DNA from: Pseudarthrobacter sulfonivorans | GTDB taxonomy: Bacteria > Actinomycetota > Actinomycetes > Actinomycetales > Micrococcaceae | DNA: 64,000 nt | Assembly (NCBI RefSeq): GCF_014712225.1 | Contig: NZ_JACXBW010000011.1 | Span: 104,041 to 168,040 of the forward strand | Direction: 5' to 3' | In this document: piece by piece, positions 33,326-41,347 of the stretch | Numbering within the stretch: position 1 is the first letter of the stretch | How the letters are laid out: every line of letters starts with the position of its first letter | Made by a program: the position numbers and the translations under genes | The notes under the pieces: model-generated | Database searches by the model: none | The model's input: only the letters and a program-made list of their open reading frames with translations | What the model was told of the DNA's origin: nothing

Positions 33326-34252
33326 CTATCTCGCGTATTTGGCGCTGAGCATTTCCTGCAGCATTTCCTTCAGGACCATCAGGACTGCAGATGCCGCTTC
33401 TGAAAGAGGTTCGTGGTCCGGTGTGCAGAGCGCTATCTTGCACTGCAGGCCGGGCTCAACTATCCGCAGGACCCGGAAGTCTTCCTCATGGAAGAGCGCG
33501 TCCGCTGCCGACTTAGGCAGGATGGTGGCGCCCATGTCCGCCCGCAGGAGCCGGGTCAGGGAAGGTACGGACTCCACCTCGCCCACCAGGCGAAGGCTCA
33601 GCCCCTTGTCCCGCATCCCCGCTTCGATAACTTGGCGGAGGGTGTGGTTCTGCTCGGGCAGGAAGAGCCCGAACCTGGCGGCCTGTTCAAGGGTGATGTC
33701 GCCCGACTCGCCGGCTTCAACCGCCAGTGGCCCTTTGCCGTTGACCACCAGATGTAGGTCCTCCACGATCATGGTGGTGAACTGGACGCCCCGGATGGGT
33801 CCCGGCTCGTAGATCAGGGCCATGTCCAGCCTGCCGTTCTTTATGGCTTCGCTGAGCACGCCGCCGTAGATCTCCGTCAAATGGAGCACGATGTCGGGGT
33901 ATCTGCGTGCTACTTCGCCGATGATGCGCGGTGTGAGGCTCGACGCCATGCTGTACGGCGCGATAGCTATGGACACCCTCCCGGCAGGCGCTGCCCCGGA
34001 ACTCGCCACATCCTGGCGGGCCTGCTCAACGAGGCGAAGGATCGTCTGGGCATGCCGGTAAAGCGTATGGCCCGCCGCCGTGGGCTGCACGCCTTGCTTA
34101 CTGCGGATCAGGAGCCGCTGCTTAAGTTCCGTTTCCAGCGCTGACACCTGCTGGCTGAGGGCGGGCTGCGCAACGTGCAGGGCAGCGGCCGCCTTGGTGA
34201 TGCTCCCTGAGTCAACGATCTTCACAAAGTAGGCAAGTTTTCGAGTATCCAT
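33326..34252 (-). CDS. LysR-family regulator of the catabolic island
   Basis: 308 residues from ATG 34252; an ATG 16 codons earlier is open but would add residues before the usual MDTRKLAYFVKIVDSGSITK start. HTH ALHVAQPALSQQVSALETEL is of the Nac/CynR/CatM kind; the effector domain begins near residue 90 (RVSIAIAPYSMASSL). Divergent from the ABC importer operon across a 330-base AT-richer control region that shares motifs with the promoters at 30740 and 38637, so it probably activates all three transcripts. Confidence 0.88.
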   Translation of the reverse strand: MDTRKLAYFVKIVDSGSITKAAAALHVAQPALSQQVSALETELKQRLLIRSKQGVQPTAAGHTLYRHAQTILRLVEQARQDVASSGAAPAGRVSIAIAPYSMASSLTPRIIGEVARRYPDIVLHLTEIYGGVLSEAIKNGRLDMALIYEPGPIRGVQFTTMIVEDLHLVVNGKGPLAVEAGESGDITLEQAARFGLFLPEQNHTLRQVIEAGMRDKGLSLRLVGEVESVPSLTRLLRADMGATILPKSAADALFHEEDFRVLRIVEPGLQCKIALCTPDHEPLSEAASAVLMVLKEMLQEMLSAKYAR

Positions 34253-34316
34253 ACCGGCTTTTCTTTCGTCTGCGGCGCCCTGAAGCTTCGACGGGGTCAT
34301 ATCCGGATTCTATGGC

Positions 34317-34418
34317 GGGATACGCAATAGGTCTTTGTGTGATCCACATCTCGGGGCTAAGTTGATCTTCAGAACATAATTTCTGTGACGAAACGATTGT
34401 ATCCCGTCGGGACATAAG
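34317..34418. promoter_or_regulatory. Control region between lysR and the ABC importer
   Basis: 34253-34582 has no gene and is richer in A/T than its flanks. GGGATAC (34317-34323) and GTATCCC (34399-34405) form a spaced inverted repeat. GTCTTTGTGTG (34331-34341) recurs exactly before pxpA (38657-38667), TATCCCGT (34400-34407) recurs at 38637-38644, and CCCGTCGGGACATAAG (34403-34418) matches 14 of 16 bases at 30740-30755. Confidence 0.6.
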
Positions 34419-34582
34419 CGGCGATGATGCCCCTATATCCCTTTTTGCATAACCATCCCGTTCACAGAATGAGCCGTCTTCTTTTACATCAGCGAAACAT
34501 GCGCTGCATATGTTTTAGGAGCATTCTCCAGAATCCGCCGGCCAATGATCCGGGTTCGTCCTCAATAAGGAAGAGACACAAA

Positions 34583-35671
34583 ATGAGAGTTATCACTAAA
34601 GGCAAGATCGCCTTGGCTGCTGCTGCGACAGCAGCAGCCCTTGTGCTCACCGGCTGCGGCGGCGGCACCGGGTCCGCTGGCGGCGGAAACTCAAGTGCCA
34701 CGTCCGGCGAGCTGAACCTGATCGCCTACTCCGGAGTCTGGCAGGACCAGTACACGGCCGCCGTGATCGAGCCGTTCAAGGCCAAGTATCCGGACATCAA
34801 GATTAACTACGCCTCCAAGCGCTCCTCCGCCGAAATGCTGAGTGCCCTCCAAGGTCAGAAGAACAGCCCCGCCACTGATGTGGCAATCATGGACAACTCG
34901 GTATCAACAACCGGCAACACCCAGGGACTGTTCGACAAAATCGATGCCGCCGCAGTACCCAACCTTGCGAACGTTCCGGACAAGTTCAAGAACAAGGACG
35001 GTTTTGGCCCGGTAGTGATGCTCGACGCCGTCGGACTGCTTTACGACACCGCAACCTTCCCCAAGGCCCCTGAGAGCTGGGACGTGCTCTGGGATCCGGC
35101 GTACGCCGGCAAGATCAACGTCAACGCTCCGCCGTCCCTGCTGGGCCTCTCCCTGACGGCCATCACCTCGAAGATGGAAGGCGAGGATTACACGAAGAGC
35201 ATTGACAAGGCCGTAGCCCGCCTCAAGGAAATGGCGCCCGGCGTGCAGACCTTCGCACCGAACCCCGATGAATACCAGAACGTCATCACCGGCCAGACAG
35301 TATTGGGACTTGGGCAGAACGCCCGGGGCCAGTTCTACAGCGACCAGAGCAACAAGAAGATGGGCGTGACCTTCCCCAAGGAGGGCACTGTCTACCAGAT
35401 CAACACCGTGAACATCGTCAAGGATGCTCCGAACAAGGCAGCGGCCCAGACCTTCGTTGACTATGCCCTGTCCGCCGAGGCGCAGACAGCTTTCGCCAAG
35501 GCCCTCTTCTACGCACCGTCCGTGACCAACGCCGAACTCCCGGCGGACGTCAAGGACCGGGTGGTTCCCACTGACGGCTCCTTGAACATCGTTCCGCTCG
35601 ACGTCGAATTCCTGGCCACAGCGCGTGACAAGTGGACCGACACCTGGAAGCGCCAGATCATCACCAAATAA
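34583..35671 (+). CDS. ABC importer substrate-binding lipoprotein (PotD-like)
   Basis: 362 residues. Signal peptide and lipobox LVLTGC (about residue 24), then a Gly/Ser linker, then a bilobed binding protein of the spermidine/putrescine/iron type (NLIAYSGVWQDQYTAAVIEP; NAPPSLLGLSLTAITSK; YQINTVNIVKDAPNKAAAQ). PotD-like proteins bind small charged organic molecules. The Asp/Glu ring of true polyamine binders cannot be confirmed. AAGGAAGAG precedes the ATG at 34583. First gene of the four-gene importer operon; the genomic context suggests an acidic amino acid derivative. Confidence 0.88.
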   Translation: MRVITKGKIALAAAATAAALVLTGCGGGTGSAGGGNSSATSGELNLIAYSGVWQDQYTAAVIEPFKAKYPDIKINYASKRSSAEMLSALQGQKNSPATDVAIMDNSVSTTGNTQGLFDKIDAAAVPNLANVPDKFKNKDGFGPVVMLDAVGLLYDTATFPKAPESWDVLWDPAYAGKINVNAPPSLLGLSLTAITSKMEGEDYTKSIDKAVARLKEMAPGVQTFAPNPDEYQNVITGQTVLGLGQNARGQFYSDQSNKKMGVTFPKEGTVYQINTVNIVKDAPNKAAAQTFVDYALSAEAQTAFAKALFYAPSVTNAELPADVKDRVVPTDGSLNIVPLDVEFLATARDKWTDTWKRQIITK

Positions 35672-35719
35672 CCGTTCCCACGGTGCCCCTCCCCAAACCG
35701 CTTCAGGAGAAGTGAAATC

Positions 35720-36865
35720 GTGACTGAATCAAAACTGTCCATCGTGGATCTGACCAAGAGGTACGCAGCGGGACTCGATCCCGCCGTCGACCGCCTGAAC
35801 ATGGAAGTGGAGGAGGGGCACCTGGTGGCGCTACTCGGCCCGTCAGGCTGCGGCAAAACAACAACCCTGCGCATGGTGGCCGGGCTCATGGACCCCACGG
35901 CCGGCTCCATCGTGGTGGACGGGAAAGAAATCACCCACACTCCCGTGAATAAGCGCGGCATGGGCATGGTCTTCCAGTCCTACGCACTCTTCCCGCACAT
36001 GAACGTCGAACAGAACGTCGCGTTCGGGCTGCAGATGCGCCAGACCTCAAAGGCTGACCAGAAGCGCCGCGTAGCGGGCGCGCTGGACATGGTCCAGCTC
36101 GGCCACCTGGCCAAGCGGCAGGTCAGGGAGCTCTCCGGCGGACAGCAGCAGCGCATCGCCCTGGCCCGCGCCCTTGTTGTGGAGCCCACGCTCCTGCTCC
36201 TCGATGAGCCCTTGTCCAACCTGGACGCCAAGCTCCGCGAGACGATGCGGACCGAGATCCGTTCCATCCAGCAACGGACACGGGCCACCACGCTGTTCGT
36301 CACCCACGACCAGGACGAGGCGCTGGACATGGCTGACCGGATCGCCGTGATGAACGGTGGCCTCATCGAGCAGTTCGGTTCCCCCACCGAGGTCTACGAA
36401 AGGCCGCAGACGCGGTTCGTGGCAAACTTCATCGGCCAGGCAAACTTCCTCAACGCCCGAGTACTGTCCGAGACAGGCGCGGCAGCCAAGGGCGAAACGC
36501 ACTACCGGGTTTCCATCGACGAACTTGGTGAGTTCGGTGCGGTGGGCGCACCCGGGCTGACCGGATCCACGCATGAACTGGTCATCCGCCCCCACCGGCT
36601 CAGGGTGTCCCTGCGGCCTGCCGGCACCGAGACCATTGCGGGCGTCATCGAACGTGTCAGCTACACCGGCGACGCTATCTCCGTGGCCGTCAAGGCCGGC
36701 AACCGCGTCCTGCAGGCTCAGGTGCCCACCTCCAGTGGCGACCTGCCCCGCCCGGGCGATGCAGCGTACCTTTCGTGGAACGAGCAGGACGCATACCTGC
36801 TGCCCGCAGCAGTAAAGGATGCGGCAGGCCTGCTGCCTGCTGCAGAGCGGGATTCAGTAGCGTGA
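35720..36865 (+). CDS. ABC importer ATPase (PotA-like)
   Basis: 381 residues from GTG 35720 (GGAG upstream). Walker A GPSGCGKTT (about 39-47), Q-loop VFQSYALFPHMNV, signature [15 protein letters not shown], Walker B LLLLDEPLSNLDAKLRE and H-loop TLFVTHDQDEALDMAD. The C-terminal ~120 residues form the TOBE domain usual for the PotA/MalK group. The stop overlaps the next start as GTGA, so the permease is translationally coupled. Confidence 0.94.
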   Translation: MTESKLSIVDLTKRYAAGLDPAVDRLNMEVEEGHLVALLGPSGCGKTTTLRMVAGLMDPTAGSIVVDGKEITHTPVNKRGMGMVFQSYALFPHMNVEQNVAFGLQMRQTSKADQKRRVAGALDMVQLGHLAKRQVRELSGGQQQRIALARALVVEPTLLLLDEPLSNLDAKLRETMRTEIRSIQQRTRATTLFVTHDQDEALDMADRIAVMNGGLIEQFGSPTEVYERPQTRFVANFIGQANFLNARVLSETGAAAKGETHYRVSIDELGEFGAVGAPGLTGSTHELVIRPHRLRVSLRPAGTETIAGVIERVSYTGDAISVAVKAGNRVLQAQVPTSSGDLPRPGDAAYLSWNEQDAYLLPAAVKDAAGLLPAAERDSVA

Positions 36866-37782
36866 CCGCCACCCACACACAGACCCCGGCCACCCGCCGG
36901 GCCGGTGCTGCCGAAGGCGATCTGGAGCGGGCCACCGGACGCCGGAACCGGCGGACCTATCTGGCCCTCCTGATTCCCGGCCTCCTCGGGTTGCTGGTGA
37001 GCTTCGTTTTCCCGCTCGCCTACATGATCCGGATGTCGTTTAACCGCGGTGCGCCCGACGGCATCATCGAGGAAACGTTCACCCTGGACACATACATCCA
37101 GCCGCTGTCCGATCCGTACTATTGGCGGGTCACGCTCGATACGTTCCAGATGGGCGTCACCGTGGGCTTGCTCTGCATCCTGGTGTCCTACCCGGTGGCC
37201 CTGTTCCTCGCCCGGAGCACCAGCAAATACCGCGGGCTGCTCATGGCAATAGCCATTGCACCCCTGCTCACCTCGGCAGTTGTGCGGACTTACGGGTGGA
37301 TGGTCATCCTGGGCACGAACGGCCTGGTTAACTCTTCGCTGGAGGGCATGGGCCTGATCGATACGCCGCTGAAGCTGACGAACAACATGACCGGCGTAAC
37401 CATCGGCCTGGTGGAGATCTTTATGCCGTACGCCATCCTCGCCATGATCTCAGGCTTCGGCCGCCTCAGCCCGCAACTGGAAGAAGCAGCCGGATCCCTG
37501 GGTGCCAGCAAGCTGCAGGTGTTCACCAGGGTCACGCTTCCGCTGAGCCTTCCGGGCATCCTCACCGCGTTCCTGCTGGTCTTTGTCCTGTCGATCAGCA
37601 CGTTCATCACCCCGCGCCTCCTCGGCGGCGGCAGCGTGCAGGTGCTTGCCACGGAAATCTACGACCAGACCACCGGGCTCCTCAACTGGCCGTTCGCCGC
37701 AGCGCTGTCCGTCATCCTGCTGGTCCTGTTCGGCCTGATCATTGCCGTCTACCAGCGCCTCACCAAAAAGATCGGAGGCTAG
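36862..37782 (+). CDS. ABC importer permease 1 (PotB-like)
   Basis: 306 residues from GTG 36862, overlapping the ATPase stop. A polar ~30-residue lead, then six predicted membrane segments starting LALLIPGLLGLLVSFVFPLA. The EAA coupling loop is EEAAGSLGASKLQVFTRVTL, which contacts the ATPase. It is of the PotB/PotH type. Confidence 0.92.
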   Translation: MTATHTQTPATRRAGAAEGDLERATGRRNRRTYLALLIPGLLGLLVSFVFPLAYMIRMSFNRGAPDGIIEETFTLDTYIQPLSDPYYWRVTLDTFQMGVTVGLLCILVSYPVALFLARSTSKYRGLLMAIAIAPLLTSAVVRTYGWMVILGTNGLVNSSLEGMGLIDTPLKLTNNMTGVTIGLVEIFMPYAILAMISGFGRLSPQLEEAAGSLGASKLQVFTRVTLPLSLPGILTAFLLVFVLSISTFITPRLLGGGSVQVLATEIYDQTTGLLNWPFAAALSVILLVLFGLIIAVYQRLTKKIGG

Positions 37783-37784
37783 CC

Positions 37785-38600
37785 ATGTCTGAGGCCCGCC
37801 TATTCAAGCCGCGGTTCAACCCAGCCAAGCCGGCGTTCGGGATCCTCGTTTTCCTGCTCTACCTGTTCCTGCTGGCACCCCTGCTGATTGTTTTTGTTGT
37901 CTCCTTCGCATCCAACCAGTACCTGTCCTTTCCGCCGGAGGGCCTGACCTTCAAGTGGTACGAGATGCTGCCGCAGGAAAGCACGTTCATGAACGGCATG
38001 CGGGTGAGCCTCATCGTCGCGGTGACCGTGACCATCATCGTCCTCGCCCTCGGCGTTCCGGTGGCCCTGGCCTTGGACCGGTTTGAGTTCAAGGCCAAGG
38101 CAGTGGTGCAGTCATTTTTCCTCTCGCCGCTGCTGATCCCGAGCATCGTCCTGGCCTTGGGTATGGTCCTGCTCTTCGGGCCCCTCAAACTGACCAACAC
38201 CTACGCGGGCATCATCATCGGCCACGTGGCCATCACCATCCCGTTCGTGATCCGGACAACGCTGATGAGCCTGGCCACCACCGACACGTCCTGTGAGGCT
38301 GCCGCGAGGATCCTCGGCGCAGGGTCCTGGACCGTCTTCCGGCGGATCACCCTCCCCATCATCCAGCCCGGCGTCATTGCCGGCGGCGTCATAGCCTTCA
38401 TCGTCTCGTTCGACGAAGCAGTCATCTCATTGTTCGTGGCCGAATCGGGGCTGCCAACGCTGCCTGTGCAGGTTCTGCGGTACGTGGAGAACTCTGCCGA
38501 CGCCGCCGTGGCGGCACTGTCGGTCATCCTCATCCTGATCTCTCTCGCCGTCGTGGTTGTGGTCGAGCGTGCCATGGGCCTCCGCAAAGCCCTGCGCTAG
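37785..38600 (+). CDS. ABC importer permease 2 (PotC-like)
   Basis: 271 residues, starting two bases after permease 1. Six predicted membrane segments, first at about 16-38 (FGILVFLLYLFLLAPLLIVF). EAA loop CEAAARILGAGSWTVFRRIT. It completes the four-part importer. A 9-base terminator stem follows at 38613-38637, so the pxp genes need their own promoter. Confidence 0.92.
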   Translation: MSEARLFKPRFNPAKPAFGILVFLLYLFLLAPLLIVFVVSFASNQYLSFPPEGLTFKWYEMLPQESTFMNGMRVSLIVAVTVTIIVLALGVPVALALDRFEFKAKAVVQSFFLSPLLIPSIVLALGMVLLFGPLKLTNTYAGIIIGHVAITIPFVIRTTLMSLATTDTSCEAAARILGAGSWTVFRRITLPIIQPGVIAGGVIAFIVSFDEAVISLFVAESGLPTLPVQVLRYVENSADAAVAALSVILILISLAVVVVVERAMGLRKALR

Positions 38601-38612
38601 CGCTCCAGGGAC

Positions 38613-38637
38613 AGGCCCCGGGTCATAACCGGGGCCT
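38613..38637 (+). terminator. Terminator after the ABC importer operon
   Basis: AGGCCCCGG (38613-38621) pairs with CCGGGGCCT (38629-38637) over a 7-base loop, twelve bases after the permease stop. Confidence 0.8.
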
Positions 38638-38667
38638 ATCCCGTGACACCGATTACGTCTTTGTGTG
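38637..38667 (+). promoter_or_regulatory. Candidate regulatory motifs before pxpA
   Basis: TATCCCGT (38637-38644) and GTCTTTGTGTG (38657-38667) are exact copies of elements in the control region at 34331-34407, in the reverse order. A small hairpin GGGGCA/TGCCCC follows at 38696-38714. Confidence 0.5.
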
Positions 38668-38778
38668 GGGCAGCGCACGGTGCCACCCTTGAATAGGGGC
38701 ACAGCAGCTGCCCCAAACTTTTCCCAGCTCCCCACCGGGGCAATGAAAGCCAGTACAAAAGCAAGGAAGGCACACAGT

Positions 38779-39567
38779 ATGGGTCGCACAGTTGATCTCG
38801 TGGCAGATCTCGGTGAAGGCTTTGGTGCCTACTCCCTCGGTGATGACAGCGCGCTTCTTGAAATCGTCTCCAGCGCCAACATTGCCTGCGGATTCCACGC
38901 CGGCGATCCGGACATCATGGACCGCACGGTGGCAGAATGCGTCCGGCGCGGTGTCAGCATTGGTGCACACCCGAGCTTCCCGGACCTCCGCGGCTTCGGT
39001 CGGCGCGCCATGGACCTCACTGCGAATGAAGTCCGCAACGATGTCCTCTACCAGATCGGTGCATTGTCGGCCTTCGCCGCGTACCACGGAACCAGTGTTT
39101 CCCACGTTGCCCCGCACGGCCGGCTGGGCAACCTCGTGGCCACCCGCGAGGACTATGCCGGCGCAGTCGCTGACGCCGCGCACCGCTTCCGCCCGGACCT
39201 CATCGTTCTCGCCCAGGACGGCGAGCTCGCCCAGGCGGCGGCCAGCCGCGGCTTGCCCGTGGGCATCGTCGGCATCGCCGACCGGGCCTACGAGGACGAT
39301 GGAACCCTCGTGCCGCGCAGCCAGCCAGGAGCCGTCATCCACGACCCTGCAACCATCGTCGACCGCACCATCCGGATGGTGTGCGAGGGCATCATCGAAT
39401 CCGCTTCAGGCGTCCAGCTCGCCGTCGTCGCAGACACCGTCCTGCTCCACGGGGACAACCCCGGCGCAGTGGACCTGGCCCGCCTCATCCGCAGGGAACT
39501 GACCGCGGCCGGCGTCACCATCGCCCCGCTGGCCCAGGTCCTGGCCGCCAAAGCGGAAGCCGCCTGA
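38779..39567 (+). CDS. Divergent 5-oxoprolinase subunit A (LamB/YcsF family, PxpA-like)
   Basis: 262 residues from ATG 38779 (AAGGAAGG upstream). LamB/YcsF fold with DLGEGFGAYSLGDD, SSANIACGFHAGDPDIM (32-48), GAHPSFPDLRGFGRRAM (62-78) and LVPRSQPGAVI intact. The block that normally reads (V)KPHGALYN is here VAPHGRLGN (110-118): Lys, Ala and Tyr are lost. Genuine PxpABC hydrolyses 5-oxoproline to glutamate with ATP. I infer the same lactam chemistry on a changed substrate. Followed one base later by the PxpB gene. Confidence 0.88.
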   Translation: MGRTVDLVADLGEGFGAYSLGDDSALLEIVSSANIACGFHAGDPDIMDRTVAECVRRGVSIGAHPSFPDLRGFGRRAMDLTANEVRNDVLYQIGALSAFAAYHGTSVSHVAPHGRLGNLVATREDYAGAVADAAHRFRPDLIVLAQDGELAQAAASRGLPVGIVGIADRAYEDDGTLVPRSQPGAVIHDPATIVDRTIRMVCEGIIESASGVQLAVVADTVLLHGDNPGAVDLARLIRRELTAAGVTIAPLAQVLAAKAEAA

Positions 39568-39568
39568 C

Positions 39569-40288
39569 ATGGCTGCCACCCCAACTCCCGTCGAGGTTTA
39601 CGAATCCGGTGACGCCGCCCTCCGCGTGGTGGCTACGTCCCCTGACCGTGAGCGCAACTGGGCCGCGGTGCACGCGCTGGCGTCATGGCTTGAGACTGCC
39701 GACGTCGACGGCGTCCATGGTGCGGTACCCACCTATGATTCGGTGCTGGTGGAGTTCGACCCCTACATCACCTCTGCACGGCAGGTCCGGGCCTTTGTCC
39801 TCCTTGGCATGCGCCAGCTTGATTTCGTGGGTGCCCCCGCACGTACGCCGCGGCAGTTTGATGTCCCGGTTGTGTACGGCGGCGAGTACGGGCCCGACCT
39901 GCAAAAGGTTGCGGACCACGAGGGCCTCTCGGTTGCCGGGATCATTGCCCTCCATACGGCCAAGTCGTACGTCATCCGCTGCCTGGGTGCGCCTGCTGGT
40001 TCACCCATGATGGATGGCCCGGACTTCCCGCTGCCTGTACCCCGGCTCAAGGACCCGCGGCTTTCGGTGCCGGCAGGAGCCGTGTCGGTCGCAGGCCGGC
40101 AGGCGGTAATCGCTCCTGCCGCAGCCCCTGGCGGGTGGTGCGTCATCGGACAGACACCCCTGACCGTGCTGAACGCGGACAAACAGCCACTCGTTCCCTA
40201 TATGCCCGGCGACCTGCTCCGGTTCCACCAGATTCCGGCCGCCGACTTCGCCCGCCTTGCGGGCCGTGAGCTGGAGGCATCAGCATGA
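39569..40288 (+). CDS. Divergent 5-oxoprolinase subunit B (KipI family, PxpB-like)
   Basis: 239 residues. Family blocks FDVPVVYGGEYGPDLQKVA (97-115), VPRLKDPRLSVPAGAVSVAG (157-176) and PGGWCVIGQTPLTV (187-200) are plain. Between them, the usual LGF-x-PGF-x-YL-x-GL is replaced by LGAPAGSPMMDG (139-150), so the conserved PGF/Tyr loop is gone. It starts one base after pxpA and overlaps pxpC as ATGA. It works as a complex with subunit C. Confidence 0.88.
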   Translation: MAATPTPVEVYESGDAALRVVATSPDRERNWAAVHALASWLETADVDGVHGAVPTYDSVLVEFDPYITSARQVRAFVLLGMRQLDFVGAPARTPRQFDVPVVYGGEYGPDLQKVADHEGLSVAGIIALHTAKSYVIRCLGAPAGSPMMDGPDFPLPVPRLKDPRLSVPAGAVSVAGRQAVIAPAAAPGGWCVIGQTPLTVLNADKQPLVPYMPGDLLRFHQIPAADFARLAGRELEASA

Positions 40289-41298
40289 GCGGCACCCTCA
40301 CCATCCAGCAGGCAGGCCACGCGGTGGTCACAGACCTGGGCCGGTTCAAGGGCCCGCGGTACGGGCTCCCTGTGAACGGGGCGCTCGACCAGTTTTCCGC
40401 CAGGGCAGCCAACATTCTGGCTGGCAACCTGGACAATGACCCGCTGCTCGAGGTCACCGCACTGGACTTCCGGATGCGCGCAGACACGGACGTGCTCATC
40501 GCCGTCACGGGCGCGCCCCTGACCCTTACGGTCGGCGGACGCGAATGCCCCCAATGGGAGCCGGTCTCGGTCCTGGCCGGGGAAACCGTGGCGATCCGCA
40601 GCATCAACACCGGCCTGCGCGCCTACGTCGCGGTTCACGGCGGATTGGAAGCCCCGACGCTGCTGGGCAGCTGCGCGCCGGACACCGTCGTCGGATTCGG
40701 CCTGAAACTCTCCGCCGGCACCGCCCTCGGGGCCAGGAAGACTGTCCCCCCGATCAAGCAGCCGTACTTTGACCTTCCGCTGTTCCGGCTGGGGCTTTCC
40801 CGCCCGGGAATCAGCGCCCGCCCGGTCATCGACGTCACGGACGGGCCGGACATCGCCGAATTCGGTGACACCGCGGACCTCCTGTTCGAGACCAGCTACA
40901 CCGTGAGCGGCCGGAGCAACCACATCGGTCTCCGCCTCGGCGGGGCACTCCCGGAACGGCAGTCGACGGCGGAAGTCCTGTCCCGTGGTGTACCTGTCGG
41001 TGCCATCGAGGTGCCGTCGCGTGAAGAGCTGCTCGTCCTCCACCGCGGCCGGGGCGTGACGGCTGGTTACCCGGTTCTCGGTGTAGTTACCAGCCGCTCG
41101 CTGGATGCCCTGGCCCAGGCGAGGCCAGGCGACACCGTCCGCTTCCGCAAGACCACCGTCGCCGAGGCCACCGCGCGGCACCGCGCCGCGATGCGTGAAC
41201 TTGAGGCCCTGCGCACATCAGTAAACACAGTCTTCGGTTTGCTGGGTGTGGGAGCCCCCGCAAGCTGGCGGGAACTCAAGCCGGCCTCCGGTAGCTGA
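40285..41298 (+). CDS. Divergent 5-oxoprolinase subunit C (KipA family, PxpC-like)
   Basis: 337 residues, cyclophilin-like urea-carboxylase/allophanate-hydrolase-related domain. Seen: VVTDLGRFKGPRYGLPVNGALDQFS, read in parts (14-38), the ring VAVHGGLEAPTLLGSCAPDT and GRGVTAGYPVLGVV. In typical KipA the last block is closer to R-Q-T-T-G-G-Y-P; here it is GVTAGYP. The C-terminal tail after residue 300 is longer and hydrophobic. It forms the ATP-dependent complex with subunit B. Confidence 0.88.
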   Translation: MSGTLTIQQAGHAVVTDLGRFKGPRYGLPVNGALDQFSARAANILAGNLDNDPLLEVTALDFRMRADTDVLIAVTGAPLTLTVGGRECPQWEPVSVLAGETVAIRSINTGLRAYVAVHGGLEAPTLLGSCAPDTVVGFGLKLSAGTALGARKTVPPIKQPYFDLPLFRLGLSRPGISARPVIDVTDGPDIAEFGDTADLLFETSYTVSGRSNHIGLRLGGALPERQSTAEVLSRGVPVGAIEVPSREELLVLHRGRGVTAGYPVLGVVTSRSLDALAQARPGDTVRFRKTTVAEATARHRAAMRELEALRTSVNTVFGLLGVGAPASWRELKPASGS

Positions 41299-41347
41299 GG
41301 TCCAGGTATGTCCCGCCTCTGTCCCCAGAAACAAGTAAGGATCTAAC

